Origin: Paeniglutamicibacter psychrophenolicus
Lineage (GTDB): Bacteria > Actinomycetota > Actinomycetes > Actinomycetales > Micrococcaceae
Direction: 5' to 3'
Length of the DNA stretch: 64,000 nucleotides
NCBI RefSeq assembly: GCF_017876575.1
Contig: NZ_JAGIOE010000001.1
Location: 2,914,001-2,978,000, forward strand
The notes beneath the pieces are model-generated. The model did no database searches, had not been told where the DNA came from, and saw nothing but the letters and a program-made list of their open reading frames with translations. A program made the position numbers and the translations under genes. Positions 52,146-61,380 of the stretch are shown in pieces; positions within the stretch are counted from its first letter, which is position 1, and each line of letters starts with the position of its first letter.

Positions 52146-52703
52146 ATGCGGAAGATCATCAATTCCACCTATGTCACGCTCGAGGGGATCATCAGCAACC
52201 CGCAGGATTGGCCCGCCCTGGATGACCCCCGCGGCGAGAGTGCCGAGATCCAGCAGGCGTTGATCGACCAATGCGATGCCCTGTTGCTCGGCAAGGACAC
52301 CTATCTCAGCTTTGCCGGGGTCTGGCAGGGGCGGTCGGGGGATCCGTTCACCGACCGCATCAATGCCATGCGCAAGCATGTGGTCTCCGCGACCCTGGCG
52401 GAGGCGAGCTGGGAGAACAGCAGCATCATCCGAGATGACGTCCCCGGCGCCGTTGCCGTGCTCAAGGCCGAACCCGGACAGGACATCCTCACCTACGGTT
52501 TCGGGCGCCTTGCCCGCACGCTGATGGACAACGGGCTGCTGGACGAGATCCGGCTCTGGATCCACCCGTTCTTCATCGGCCCGGTCCCCGGCTCCGTGTT
52601 CCTGCACGACCAGGCACCGGCAGCCCGGCTCCGGCTGAAGGATTCCCGGGCGATGGCCAACGGGACTGCCATCCATTCCTACGGCGTGGAGCCCCGGGAG
52701 TAG
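52146..52703 (+). CDS. Dihydrofolate reductase family protein (RibD C-terminal domain)
   Basis: 185 residues: MRKIINSTYVTLEGIISNPQ, CDALLLGKDTYLSFAGVW, ILTYGFGRLARTLMDNGLLD and HPFFIGPVPGSVFLHD give the RibD-C/DHFR-like pattern. AAGGAGG, the strongest ribosome binding site in this part, lies 10 bases before ATG 52146. Substrate unknown. Confidence 0.88.
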   Translation: MRKIINSTYVTLEGIISNPQDWPALDDPRGESAEIQQALIDQCDALLLGKDTYLSFAGVWQGRSGDPFTDRINAMRKHVVSATLAEASWENSSIIRDDVPGAVAVLKAEPGQDILTYGFGRLARTLMDNGLLDEIRLWIHPFFIGPVPGSVFLHDQAPAARLRLKDSRAMANGTAIHSYGVEPRE

Positions 52704-52830
52704 GAGCTGAGCCTGCCGCCCTTCCCTGCTGCCGGTGTTCCCCTCCCCCGTGCCCGCGCCGGGCCGGAATGAGATCGTGTTTTAGCCCGCGCCGCGGAGC
52801 CAGGTGACGAACCACCTGTTTTACCAGCGG

Positions 52831-52842
52831 TAGAATCGATGC
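52831..52842 (+). promoter_or_regulatory. -10 element, leaderless start of the DUF3054 gene
   Basis: TAGAAT at 52831-52836 ends 6 bases before ATG 52843, with no ribosome binding site, so the message probably begins at the ATG. Confidence 0.5.
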
Positions 52843-53226
52843 ATGACCTCTCGTAAGACCTGGATCGCGTATTTCGCGATCGACGTGGTCCTCGTCCTGA
52901 TCTTCGCCTTGAGCGGACGGGGTTCCCACCAGCATTCATTGACCGTCCTTGGAGTGCTCCAGACCGGTGCCCCGTTCCTACTGGCACTGGCGGCGCTGAC
53001 GTTGCTCTCCCGCCCATGGACCAACCATTCGCGGATCTGGCCCACCGGCGTGCTGGTCTGGCTCGGCACCGTTGCCCTGGGACTGGCGCTGCGTGTGCTG
53101 TTCGGCGCCACGGCCGCCGTGCCGTTCATCATCGTGGCAACGATTGTGCTCGGGGTGTTCCTGCTGGGCCGCCGTGTCGTCACCTCGCTCGTTGCGCGCC
53201 GCCGCGTGCGCAACCTCGCGTCCTGA
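52843..53226 (+). CDS. DUF3054 membrane protein
   Basis: 127 residues with four membrane segments (WIAYFAIDVVLVLIFALSGR, GAPFLLALAALTLLSRPW, GVLVWLGTVALGLALRVLFG, FIIVATIVLGVFLLGRRVV), the actinobacterial DUF3054 pattern including the ALSGRGSH loop. Function unknown. It lies 57 bases before the Lrp/AsnC-type gene. Confidence 0.87.
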   Translation: MTSRKTWIAYFAIDVVLVLIFALSGRGSHQHSLTVLGVLQTGAPFLLALAALTLLSRPWTNHSRIWPTGVLVWLGTVALGLALRVLFGATAAVPFIIVATIVLGVFLLGRRVVTSLVARRRVRNLAS

Positions 53227-53283
53227 ACTAGGCTCAACGCAAGTTCGGGGAACCACCACCCATAACCATCTGGAGGTACCAAC

Positions 53284-53562
53284 GTGGTCACTGCATTCGT
53301 CATGATCCAAACCGCTTCTGACAGCATTCCCGAGTGCGCCGAAAAGATTTCGGACATCGAAGGCATTTCCGAGGTCTACTCGGTCGCCGGCGACTGGGAC
53401 CTGATCGCCATCGCGCGGGTCCGCCACCACGAGGACCTGGCCGAAGTCATTGCCAACAAGCTGTCCAAGGTTCCCGGAATCACCGGAACCCAGACGCATA
53501 TCGCGTTCCGTGCATATTCCAGCCACGACCTGGACGCGGCGTTTTCGCTCGGTCTCGAGTAG
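53284..53562 (+). CDS. Stand-alone Lrp/AsnC ligand-binding (RAM) domain protein
   Basis: 92 residues consisting only of the RAM effector domain, with the ferredoxin-like fold: VTAFVMIQTASDSIPECAEK, EGISEVYSVAGDWDLIAIAR and TQTHIAFRAYSSHDLDAAFS. There is no helix-turn-helix. Such proteins bind small molecules such as amino acids and may modulate an Lrp partner. GTG 53284 has GGAGG upstream. Confidence 0.9.
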   Translation: MVTAFVMIQTASDSIPECAEKISDIEGISEVYSVAGDWDLIAIARVRHHEDLAEVIANKLSKVPGITGTQTHIAFRAYSSHDLDAAFSLGLE

Positions 53563-53594
53563 CACCGAGGCATCCACACGGCGCGGCAAACTCC

Positions 53595-53641
53595 CGGCGG
53601 GTGTCTCGCGGTCCCTCAACAGGGCTGCGAGACACCCGCCG
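53595..53641 (+). terminator. Perfect 15-bp hairpin after the RAM-domain gene
   Basis: CGGCGGGTGTCTCGC at 53595-53609 pairs exactly with 53627-53641 across a 17-base loop. It lies 32 bases after the gene's stop. Confidence 0.8.
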
Positions 53642-54004
53642 CTGCGTTAAACACCGACCTTCGTGGCCGCGCGAAAGCCGCCCGAAGGGAACGGGGCCAG
53701 GCGGTTTGCACGAAAGTGGGCAACGGGCCCGGAAACGATCTCCAAAATATTTCCGCGATGGCCCTTTGTTACGCGGGTTTCGCTTCGGGCTCCCCGTCGA
53801 GCCGCCTTCTCGCTCAACCGGGCCGTCTGCCGGCGAGCGACACGAAGGCGCCCCGCGGGGCCGCCAGCGACCGCAAAACAGTTCCCCGGGCCCGTTGGGG
53901 CTAAACGGCCCCGCGGGCCGCAGAAACAGCACTGGCGCCCCTGCCGTCCCATGGGGATGGCCGAGGCGCCGGTACGCGTGCACGGGTACACGCAGGAATT
54001 GAGG
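53642..54004. other. Gene-free stretch before the trpD 3' end
   Basis: 363 bases. Frames on both strands look like random high-GC frames. A GC-rich imperfect hairpin near 53897-53927 could terminate trpD. Confidence 0.4.
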
Positions 54005-55057
54005 CTAGGCAGTCGCCTGGATCCACTTGTCCAGGACCTGGCGGGCGGAGCCGGAGTCGATCGACTCCGCCGCCCGGACAACCGCACGCTCAAGGCGCTC
54101 GGACAGGGAACCCGATCCGTCCGGGTCGAAGGCGACCAAGCCGGCAGCGGCATTGAGCAGCACCGCGTCGCGCACCGGGCCCCGGGCTCCGTCGAGCACG
54201 TCGCGCACCACCTGGGCGTTGTACTGGGCGTCGCCGCCGCGCAGGTCCTCGATCGTGACCCGCGGCATGCCGATGGCCTGCGCATCGAACCTCGTTTCCA
54301 CGACGTTCCCGTCGCGGATCTCCCAGACCCGGTTCTCGGCCGTGGTCGTCAACTCGTCCAGCCCGTCCTCACCGCGGAACACCAGGGCACGCACGCCGCG
54401 GGCAGCCAGGACCCCGGCCATGAGCGGCGCCATGCGCAAGTCGGAGCAGCCGATGGCCGAAGCGGTTGGCTCTGACGGGTTGGTGAGCGGACCCATGAAG
54501 TTGAACGCGGTGGGCACGCCCAGCTCGCGCCGCGGCACGGCGGCGTTGCGCATCGAGGGATGGAAAAGGTTGGCGAAGCAAAATGTGATGTTGGCCGCGT
54601 CCAGCACGTCGTGAAGGCGTTCGATCGGGACGTCCAGCCTGACGCCCAGCGCTTCCAGGACGTCGGCCGAACCCGACGAGGACGAGGACGCCCGGTTGCC
54701 GTGCTTGACGATCCGGGCCCCGGCGCCGGCGCAGACCATCGATGCCATGGTGGAGATGTTCACGGTGTTCTGCCGGTCGCCTCCAGTGCCGACGATGTCC
54801 AGGCATTCGCCCTCGACCGCCAGGGGCATGGCGTTGGCGATCATGGCCTCGACCAGGCCGGTGAGCTCGTCAACCGTTTCGCCCTTGGAGCGGAGCGCGA
54901 CGAGGAAACCGGCTACTTGCGTATCGGTGGCATTGCCCGTCATCACCTCGCCCATGGCCCAATACGCTTGGTCCCGGTCCAGGTCGCCGCCGGCGATCAG
55001 GATTGAGAGAATTGTTGGCCATGTGGGGAACTTTTGCTTCGTTCGAATCGTTGACAC
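54005..55057 (-). CDS. trpD: Anthranilate phosphoribosyltransferase
   Basis: 350 residues. The enzyme joins anthranilate to phosphoribosyl pyrophosphate in tryptophan synthesis. Motifs: [17 protein letters not shown] (PRPP binding), [40 protein letters not shown] and [16 protein letters not shown] 55057 has no ribosome binding site and a TAACCT -10 ends 6 bases before it, so it is likely leaderless. It is not in a trp operon here but is divergent from ctaE, as in mycobacteria. Confidence 0.96.
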   Translation of the reverse strand: MSTIRTKQKFPTWPTILSILIAGGDLDRDQAYWAMGEVMTGNATDTQVAGFLVALRSKGETVDELTGLVEAMIANAMPLAVEGECLDIVGTGGDRQNTVNISTMASMVCAGAGARIVKHGNRASSSSSGSADVLEALGVRLDVPIERLHDVLDAANITFCFANLFHPSMRNAAVPRRELGVPTAFNFMGPLTNPSEPTASAIGCSDLRMAPLMAGVLAARGVRALVFRGEDGLDELTTTAENRVWEIRDGNVVETRFDAQAIGMPRVTIEDLRGGDAQYNAQVVRDVLDGARGPVRDAVLLNAAAGLVAFDPDGSGSLSERLERAVVRAAESIDSGSARQVLDKWIQATA

Positions 55058-55063
55058 GCCACA

Positions 55064-55083
55064 AGGTTATCTACGAATCGTAG
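55064..55083 (-). promoter_or_regulatory. trpD leaderless promoter with a palindrome in the spacer
   Basis: Minus-strand TAACCT (55064-55069) is the -10. Right upstream is CTACGATTCGTAG (55071-55083), a perfect 6-bp inverted repeat around one base. It sits between the -10 and the expected -35, where a bound protein would control initiation. Confidence 0.5.
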
Positions 55084-55203
55084 AAAGTCTGAAATGTTAA
55101 TCCCGCGTGTTTCCGCGGCTGTAGGCGTGAAGCGGTGAAATTTCCCGCCACGCGGGGCCCAATGCATTGGTGTCAGAGGGACTTTTATAGACATAATGGC
55201 TCT

Positions 55204-55842
55204 GTGACAACTGCGACTCATGCCCTAAATGCCCCGGCGCAAGCTGCGCCGAACCGTCCCAACATGGTGTCGGTAGGAACTGTCGTCTGGCTTGCCAGCG
55301 AGCTGATGTTCTTTGCCGCGCTTTTCGCCATGTACTTCACACTCCGTGCTGCATCGCCGGAGATGTGGGCGACCGAAACCGAGAAACTCAACGTTCCGTT
55401 CGCACTCGTTAACACGATCATCCTGGTCTCGAGCTCATTCTCCTGCCAGTTGGGTGTCTTCCGTGCCGAGGATCTTAAGCCTCGCCGCACCGGCGGACTG
55501 TTCAACTTGAAGGAATGGGGAATGGTGGAATGGTTCGTCCTGACCGTCATCCTCGGTGCCATCTTCGTTTCCGTGCAGGCCTACGAGTACACCGAACTGG
55601 TTGCTCACGGCATTGCCATGAACTCCAACGCCTACGGCTCCGTCTTCTACATGACCACCGGCTTCCACGGCTTGCACGTGGCTGGCGGCCTCATTGCCTT
55701 CATGATGATCATCGGACGTGCGCTCATTGCACGTAAGTTCGGTCACTACGAGGCAACCGGTGCGATCGTTGTGTCTTACTACTGGCACTTCGTCGACGTC
55801 GTGTGGATCGCACTGTTCGCGATCATCTACTTCCTGAAGTAG
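55204..55842 (+). CDS. ctaE: Cytochrome c oxidase subunit III
   Basis: 212 residues with five membrane segments and the subunit III core ([58 protein letters not shown]). It supports proton uptake and stability of the aa3 oxidase. GTG 55204 has CATAAT ending 6 bases upstream and no ribosome binding site, so it is likely leaderless. It heads the ctaE-qcrC-qcrA-qcrB operon. Confidence 0.96.
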   Translation: MTTATHALNAPAQAAPNRPNMVSVGTVVWLASELMFFAALFAMYFTLRAASPEMWATETEKLNVPFALVNTIILVSSSFSCQLGVFRAEDLKPRRTGGLFNLKEWGMVEWFVLTVILGAIFVSVQAYEYTELVAHGIAMNSNAYGSVFYMTTGFHGLHVAGGLIAFMMIIGRALIARKFGHYEATGAIVVSYYWHFVDVVWIALFAIIYFLK

Positions 55843-55908
55843 CGCAACCCACATGGTTGCCTACCAATGGCAACTCCCCGTTCTAAGAAATAAGTGAGGA
55901 ACCAGCAA

Positions 55909-56697
55909 GTGAAGGCTCTTTCGCAAAGGCGCCGCCATCCACTCGCCGCCGTCGCACTGCTGTTGATGGGTTTGCTCATCACTGGAGGCCTGTACATGGC
56001 CGCCGGCAGCGTCAACGAGGCCAAGGCGGCCACAGGATACAGCGCAAGTGACATCGAGGCGGGCAACAAGCTCTTCATCGCAAACTGCGCTACCTGCCAC
56101 GGTTTGAATGCTGAAGGATCGGCTGACGGTCCTTCGCTGATTGGCGTTGGCGCCGCTGCAGTCGACTTCCAGGTCGGAACCGGCCGTATGCCGATGCAGA
56201 TGCAGGGGCCGCAGGCTCAGGCCAAGCCGGTACAGTTCGATGACGCCCAGATCTCCCAGCTCTCCGCATTCGTGGCCAGCCTGGGCGCCGGACCGGCTAT
56301 CCCGTCCGAAGACATGCTCGATACGTCCCATGGCAACTCCGCCGCGGGCGGTACGGTATTCCGCGTGAACTGCGCAATGTGTCACAACGCCGCCGCTGCC
56401 GGCGGCGCACTAACGCGCGGCAAGTTTGCCCCGGCCCTGGCCGGCGTATCGGAAAAGCACATCTACGAGGCCATGATCACCGGTCCGCAGAACATGCCCG
56501 TCTTCAACGACTCGAACATCACCCCCGACGAGAAGCGTGATGTCATCACCTTCCTGAAGGAAATTGAATCCCAGGGTTCGCCGGGCGGAGCCAAGCTTGG
56601 CTCCCTTGGTCCGGTCGCTGAAGGTCTCTTCATCTGGACCGCTGGTTTGGGCATCATCATTGCCTTCACCATCTGGCTCACTTCGCGTCCTTCATAG
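55909..56697 (+). CDS. qcrC: Cytochrome bc1 dihaem cytochrome c subunit
   Basis: 262 residues. An N-terminal membrane anchor (LAAVALLLMGLLITGGLYMA) is followed by two cytochrome c domains with haem motifs CATCH (about residue 60) and CAMCH (about residue 157), and a C-terminal membrane helix (LFIWTAGLGIIIAFTIWL). This dihaem subunit carries electrons directly to the oxidase, replacing soluble cytochrome c in actinobacteria. GTG 55909 with GAGGA upstream is preferred over GTG 55894. Confidence 0.95.
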   Translation: MKALSQRRRHPLAAVALLLMGLLITGGLYMAAGSVNEAKAATGYSASDIEAGNKLFIANCATCHGLNAEGSADGPSLIGVGAAAVDFQVGTGRMPMQMQGPQAQAKPVQFDDAQISQLSAFVASLGAGPAIPSEDMLDTSHGNSAAGGTVFRVNCAMCHNAAAAGGALTRGKFAPALAGVSEKHIYEAMITGPQNMPVFNDSNITPDEKRDVITFLKEIESQGSPGGAKLGSLGPVAEGLFIWTAGLGIIIAFTIWLTSRPS

Positions 56698-56766
56698 GCC
56701 GCTGGCGGCTAGCGCTGCCAACATCACTACGTACTAATGAATCTTGAGAAAAGGATGAGAGACAAC

Positions 56767-57810
56767 ATGGGCGACCATAGTCACGGCAGTCCGGACGACT
56801 CGGGCACCGTTGCTAAGGCTGGCACGGGAACCCTGGATAAATTCCAGGACCCCGGCCTTCCGCCGCATCGGAAGCGCTTGGCAGATACCGACCCGCATGC
56901 AGAGAAGCGAGCAGAGCGTCAGGTAGCGCTGCTGTTCATCATCTCCATCATCGGAACACTGTCGTTCTTTATTGCTTACTTCGTTCTCGGACGTCCGGAA
57001 AACATCTCGGAAATCCGTGTTCAGAACGCGATGCTCGGCCTTGGCACCACATTTGCCATGCTCGGCATCGGTATCGGCATCGTTCACTGGGCAAAGACCC
57101 TGATGCCGGACCACGAAATCTCGGAGATGCGCCACGAGATCACCCCAGAGGCTGATCGCAAGGACGCCGAGGAAATCATCAACCAGGTGATCGAAGAGAC
57201 CGGCATCAAGCGCCGTCCGCTCATTCGCAACACCCTCATTGGTGCCATTGCCTTGGCCCCGATCCCGGCCATCTTCATGTTCCGCGACCTCGACCGCACC
57301 GGCAAGAACGCCGGTGAAATGGTTGAGCAGCTGCGCCACACCATGTGGGACAAGGACGTTCGCCTCACCCGCGATCCCTCCGGAACCCCCATCAAGCCCT
57401 CGGACGTGCAGATCGGTTCGGTCTTCCACGTCATTCCCGAAGGCCTTGACGAGGCAGAAGACGTACTCAACGAAAAGGCCAAGGCCGTTGTTCTGTTGAT
57501 GCGCCTGGATCCCGACAAGATGCACATCTCCGAAGGCCGCGAGGACTGGCACTACCAGGGAATCGTTGCCTACTCGAAGATCTGCACCCACGTTGGTTGC
57601 CCCGTTGCACTGTACGAGCAGCAGACGCACCACCTGCTGTGCCCGTGCCACCAGTCGACCTTCGACCTCACGCGTGAATGCAAGGTCATCTTCGGCCCGG
57701 CCGGACGCGCATTGCCGCAGCTGCCAATCACGGTTGACTCCAACGGCTTCCTGGTCGCCCAGAGCGACTTCCACGAGCCTGTTGGCCCGAGCTACTGGGA
57801 GCGTGGCTAA
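56767..57810 (+). CDS. qcrA: Cytochrome bc1 Rieske iron-sulfur subunit
   Basis: 347 residues with three N-terminal membrane segments, the actinobacterial form, and a C-terminal Rieske domain. The 2Fe-2S ligands are in CTHVGC and CPCHQS. It takes electrons from menaquinol and passes them to the dihaem subunit. ATG 56767 is used; ATG 56755 and 56737 are in-frame alternatives. Confidence 0.95.
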   Translation: MGDHSHGSPDDSGTVAKAGTGTLDKFQDPGLPPHRKRLADTDPHAEKRAERQVALLFIISIIGTLSFFIAYFVLGRPENISEIRVQNAMLGLGTTFAMLGIGIGIVHWAKTLMPDHEISEMRHEITPEADRKDAEEIINQVIEETGIKRRPLIRNTLIGAIALAPIPAIFMFRDLDRTGKNAGEMVEQLRHTMWDKDVRLTRDPSGTPIKPSDVQIGSVFHVIPEGLDEAEDVLNEKAKAVVLLMRLDPDKMHISEGREDWHYQGIVAYSKICTHVGCPVALYEQQTHHLLCPCHQSTFDLTRECKVIFGPAGRALPQLPITVDSNGFLVAQSDFHEPVGPSYWERG

Positions 57811-57813
57811 ACC

Positions 57814-59490
57814 ATGAGCACCACTACCAACTACACTCCGAAGACCTCGACCGGACGGATCGCGCACTTCGTCGACCAGCGTGTCGGCGGATCGGGAATC
57901 GTCAAGGAATTCGGTCGCAAGATCTTCCCTGACCACTGGTCATTCATGTTCGGTGAGGTGGCGCTGTACACCTTCGTACTGCTGCTGATCTCCGGAACGT
58001 TCCTGACGTTCTTCTTCGACCCGTCGATGGCACACGTCATCTACAACGGTTCGTACAACCCGCTCAGGGGCATTGGCATGTCCGCCGCCTACTCGTCGAC
58101 GTTGGACATCTCCTTCGACGTGCGTGGCGGCCTGTTCATGCGCCAGGTCCACCACTGGTCCGCGATCCTCTTCGTCGCGGCCGTGTCGGTCCACATGCTC
58201 CGCGTGTTCTTCACCGGCGCCTTCCGCAAGCCCCGCGAACTGAACTGGGTTGTCGGTGGCGTGCTGCTGATCCTGGCAATGGCTGCGGGCTTCACCGGCT
58301 ACTCGCTCCCCGATGACCTGCTCTCCGGCAACGGCCTGCGTATCATCGACGGCGTCGTGAAGTCGATCCCGCTGGTTGGCACCTACATTTCCTTGTTCCT
58401 CTTCGGTGGGGAATTCCCGGGCGGCCTGATCATTCCGCGCCTGTACTCGCTGCACATCATGATCGTTCCGGCGATCATCCTGCTGATGGTCGGCATCCAC
58501 CTGTTCATGGTGGTCGTGCACAAGCACACCCAGTACCCCGGCCCGGGCCGCACCAACGACAACGTCGTTGGCTTCCCGATCGGCCCGGTCTACGCAGCGA
58601 AGGCCGGCGGCTTCTTCTTCATCGTCTACGGCATCGTCGCGGCGATCTCCGGATTGCTGACGATCAACCCGGTCTGGAACTACGGGCCTTACGACCCGTC
58701 ACCGGTTTCGGCCGGTACCCAGCCGGACTGGTACATCGGATTCGTTGATGGCGCCTTGCGCCTGATGCCCGGCGTGCTGGGGAACTTCTCCTTCGAGTGG
58801 AACATCCCGTTCCCCTGGGGAGTCAACACGCTGAGCCTCAACGTCCTGATTCCGGCGCTCATCCCGGCCGGCATCATGTTCACGATCATGTTCGCATGGC
58901 CGTGGATCGAAAGCTGGGTCACCAAGGACAAGCGCGAACACCACCTGCTGGACCGCCCGCGCAACGCCCCGTTCCGTACGGGCATGGGTGTTGCCGGTGT
59001 CGTCTCCTACTGCGTGATGTGGGCAGCTGCCTCCTCCGACTTGATCGCCACGCACTTCCACGTCTCGCTGAACGACGTCACCTACTGGTTGCGCGTGCTG
59101 TTCTTCCTCGGCCCGATCCTCGGCTTCGTCATTGCCCGCCGCATCGCATTGTCGCTGCAGCGCAAGGACCGCGAGATCGTCCTGCACGGTCGCGAGACCG
59201 GCGTCATCGAGATGTCACCGGAAGGCACCTTCTCGGAACGCCACGCGGACCTGGACGTGTACAAGTTGCACCAGCTGGTGAACTACGAAGACCGCAAGGT
59301 CATCCCCGCACAGCCGAACGCCGCCGGCCACATCAGCCGCAGCGAGAAGCGCCGCGGCGCCCTGTCGAAGTTCTTCTTCGAGGATCGCGTTGCCCCGGTG
59401 ACGCCGACCGAGTTGGCGGCACTGAAGGCAGAGCACGGACACGGTCCGGCAGAAATCGAAGGTTCCTCCACGGAGTCCATCGAGAAGTAG
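57814..59490 (+). CDS. qcrB: Cytochrome bc1 cytochrome b subunit
   Basis: 558 residues, with the long C-terminal tail typical of actinobacteria. Haem-ligand His pairs lie in RQVHHWSAILFVAAVSVHMLR and LHIMIVPAIILLMVGIHLFM. The quinol-site motif appears as PDWYIGF. It contains the menaquinol oxidation site. ATG 57814 lies 3 bases after the qcrA stop, and a terminator follows. Confidence 0.96.
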   Translation: MSTTTNYTPKTSTGRIAHFVDQRVGGSGIVKEFGRKIFPDHWSFMFGEVALYTFVLLLISGTFLTFFFDPSMAHVIYNGSYNPLRGIGMSAAYSSTLDISFDVRGGLFMRQVHHWSAILFVAAVSVHMLRVFFTGAFRKPRELNWVVGGVLLILAMAAGFTGYSLPDDLLSGNGLRIIDGVVKSIPLVGTYISLFLFGGEFPGGLIIPRLYSLHIMIVPAIILLMVGIHLFMVVVHKHTQYPGPGRTNDNVVGFPIGPVYAAKAGGFFFIVYGIVAAISGLLTINPVWNYGPYDPSPVSAGTQPDWYIGFVDGALRLMPGVLGNFSFEWNIPFPWGVNTLSLNVLIPALIPAGIMFTIMFAWPWIESWVTKDKREHHLLDRPRNAPFRTGMGVAGVVSYCVMWAAASSDLIATHFHVSLNDVTYWLRVLFFLGPILGFVIARRIALSLQRKDREIVLHGRETGVIEMSPEGTFSERHADLDVYKLHQLVNYEDRKVIPAQPNAAGHISRSEKRRGALSKFFFEDRVAPVTPTELAALKAEHGHGPAEIEGSSTESIEK

Positions 59491-59512
59491 CACCTGCCAG
59501 GATTCATTCCTG

Positions 59513-59548
59513 ACCGCTGGGGTCCACCATTGGGTGGGCCCCAGCGGT
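59513..59548 (+). terminator. Terminator of the ctaE-qcrCAB operon
   Basis: A 16-bp stem with one mismatch (59513-59528 with 59533-59548) and a 4-base loop, followed by a mildly T-rich stretch. It lies 22 bases after the qcrB stop. The remaining bases to 59820 show nothing I can name. Confidence 0.85.
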
Positions 59549-59820
59549 GTTTAAGCCGCTTTTCCCATCTCGGATCTCGCGGGCCCTTTCACGCTGGCCG
59601 AGTGCACTGCCACGCGGGGCGCGCTCCCCCGGTCCGGGCCCGGTGTCGTTGGTGGCATCGGGATTCCCCCGGTCGCACGGGGTCACCTGCGGCGTGCTCG
59701 GTGACAAGATGGGATGAGGGGCAACATCCACCCCCCACCCGGCGGTGGTGCACGGTCGGCCCTCGGGCCCGGGCACGGCATCCACAGACCGGGGCACCAG
59801 CACGAAATGGAACAACGAGA

Positions 59821-60219
59821 ATGGAACACGCAAGCATCCGCTATATCGTTCACGACGTCGATGCCGCGATCGGCTTCTACGTCGGTGATCTTGGATTCTC
59901 CACGGTGATGCACCCGGCACCGGGTTTCGCGATCCTCGATCGCGGCGCCTTGAGGCTGCTGCTCAGCGCTCCCGGGTCCCGCGGGCCCGACGGGTCTCCC
60001 GGTGGAGGCGGCCACGCCATGGCCGACGGGACGATGCCCTCCCCCGGCGGCTGGAACCGGATCTCGTTGGAGGTCGAGAACCTGGAGGCCCTGGTTCGCA
60101 GGTTGGTGGCGCGGGGCGTGCCCTTGCGCATGGATGTGGTCGTCGGCGTCGGCGGAAGCCAGGCCCTGGTGGAAGATCCCTCCGGGAACCTCGTCGAACT
60201 CTTTGAACCGCTTCGCTGA
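59821..60219 (+). CDS. VOC family (glyoxalase-like) protein
   Basis: 132 residues: ASIRYIVHDVDAAIGFYVGD, GFAILDRGALRLLLSAPGS and VEDPSGNLVELFEP mark one VOC domain. The usual metal His at the start is missing (SIRYIV), so it may not bind metal in the standard way. Ribosome binding site weak. Substrate unknown. Confidence 0.82.
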   Translation: MEHASIRYIVHDVDAAIGFYVGDLGFSTVMHPAPGFAILDRGALRLLLSAPGSRGPDGSPGGGGHAMADGTMPSPGGWNRISLEVENLEALVRRLVARGVPLRMDVVVGVGGSQALVEDPSGNLVELFEPLR

Positions 60220-60435
60220 GGCCGACTGGCTGGATACACCGCGACTTGGTCCCGGCGGGGCACCCGACCGCTGCCGGGGAGGGCAACGCCGCCCGCACGG
60301 CACGTGGCAGCCGGTTGGCGGGCGCTCCCCGGGCTTGTCTCGGGCCGCAAACGCGCCCACGGCCAACTGAACTGCCCGCGTCCCCTGCCGGATGGCCCGT
60401 GCGCGGCCGTCCAGGGCCCCGCGGGCGCGCTGGAA

Positions 60436-61221
60436 CTACCTCAGGGTGGTGTAGCGCGGGCTGCGGCTTCCCTGCCGCTCCAGTGGCACGAAGAGCTTGT
60501 AGCGGTCCGAGCGGTAGAGCGAGATCGAATAATCCACCAGCCCCTCGCCCACGAAGGCGTACCGGGTGATGCGCAGCAGCGGGAATCCGACATCGACCTG
60601 CAGCAGCCCGGCGTGCTCGCTGGTGGCAGCGGTGCTTTCGATCTGGTCCTCGCCCCACTCCAGGATCAGGTTGTAGCGTTCGTGCAGCGACTGGTACAGG
60701 GAAATCGGCGGCGGGTCGTTCAGGAATCCGGGCACCAGCTCGCTGGGCATGAAATTTTCATCCAGGCTCATCGGCTTGCCGTCGGCCAGCAGCAGGCGGC
60801 TGAAGCGGATCACCGGGGCGCCCTCGTCGATCTCCATGTGCCGCGACAGCGAGCCCGAGGCGGGGACCTCCTCGAAGCGCAGCACGTGCGCATCGGGGAC
60901 CATGCCGCGGCGCACCATTTCCTCGCTGTAGGAGTTCAGCCGAACCTGCAGGTCCACCTTGGGGTGCGCGACGAAGGTTCCAACACCGACGACGCGCTTG
61001 AGGACCTGGTCCTCCACCAGGGAGTCGATGGCCTGGCGCAGGGTCTTGCGCGCAACGTTGAATCCCTCGGCCAGCTCGCGCTCGGGCGGGAGCCGGTAGC
61101 CGGGTTGGCAGACGGTCCGGGCATGGGTGCGAAGGATCTCTCGGATCTGCCGGTACTTGCCCAGCGGTGAATCCGGTTCCAAGACGCCCTCGACCTTGGG
61201 TTGCGGCGCGTAGGGTTTCAC
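60436..61221 (-). CDS. GntR family (HutC subfamily) transcriptional regulator
   Basis: 261 residues. The N-terminal winged helix is REILRTHARTVCQPGYRLPPERELAEGFNVARKTLRQAIDSLVEDQVL; the C-terminal UTRA ligand domain follows (LNSYSEEMVRRGMVPDAHVL, ESTAATSEHAGLLQVDVGFP). HutC-type regulators respond to sugars, amino acids or phosphonates. GTG 61221 has GGAG 6 bases upstream. There is no obvious target operon beside it; it follows the cta terminator. Confidence 0.88.
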   Translation of the reverse strand: MKPYAPQPKVEGVLEPDSPLGKYRQIREILRTHARTVCQPGYRLPPERELAEGFNVARKTLRQAIDSLVEDQVLKRVVGVGTFVAHPKVDLQVRLNSYSEEMVRRGMVPDAHVLRFEEVPASGSLSRHMEIDEGAPVIRFSRLLLADGKPMSLDENFMPSELVPGFLNDPPPISLYQSLHERYNLILEWGEDQIESTAATSEHAGLLQVDVGFPLLRITRYAFVGEGLVDYSISLYRSDRYKLFVPLERQGSRSPRYTTLR

Positions 61222-61300
61222 TTTTGCTCCAAAGTCCTCGGGCCGTCTTCCGGCCCATCCTGCTTCCATTCTCCCGCATCCTGGCCCGGAGCTTAAATGC

Positions 61301-61350
61301 CGGAAGCGGTGTTCCGTTTCCCCTTCAGGGGGAACGAAACACCGCTTCCG
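61301..61350 (-). terminator. Terminator of the cta operon
   Basis: A 23-bp stem with two mismatches (61301-61323 with 61328-61350) and a 4-base loop, 30 bases after the ctaF stop. It separates the oxidase operon from the GntR gene. Confidence 0.88.
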
Positions 61351-61380
61351 ATGATTTGGCGTGTGTGCGCCGGGCCCGTG

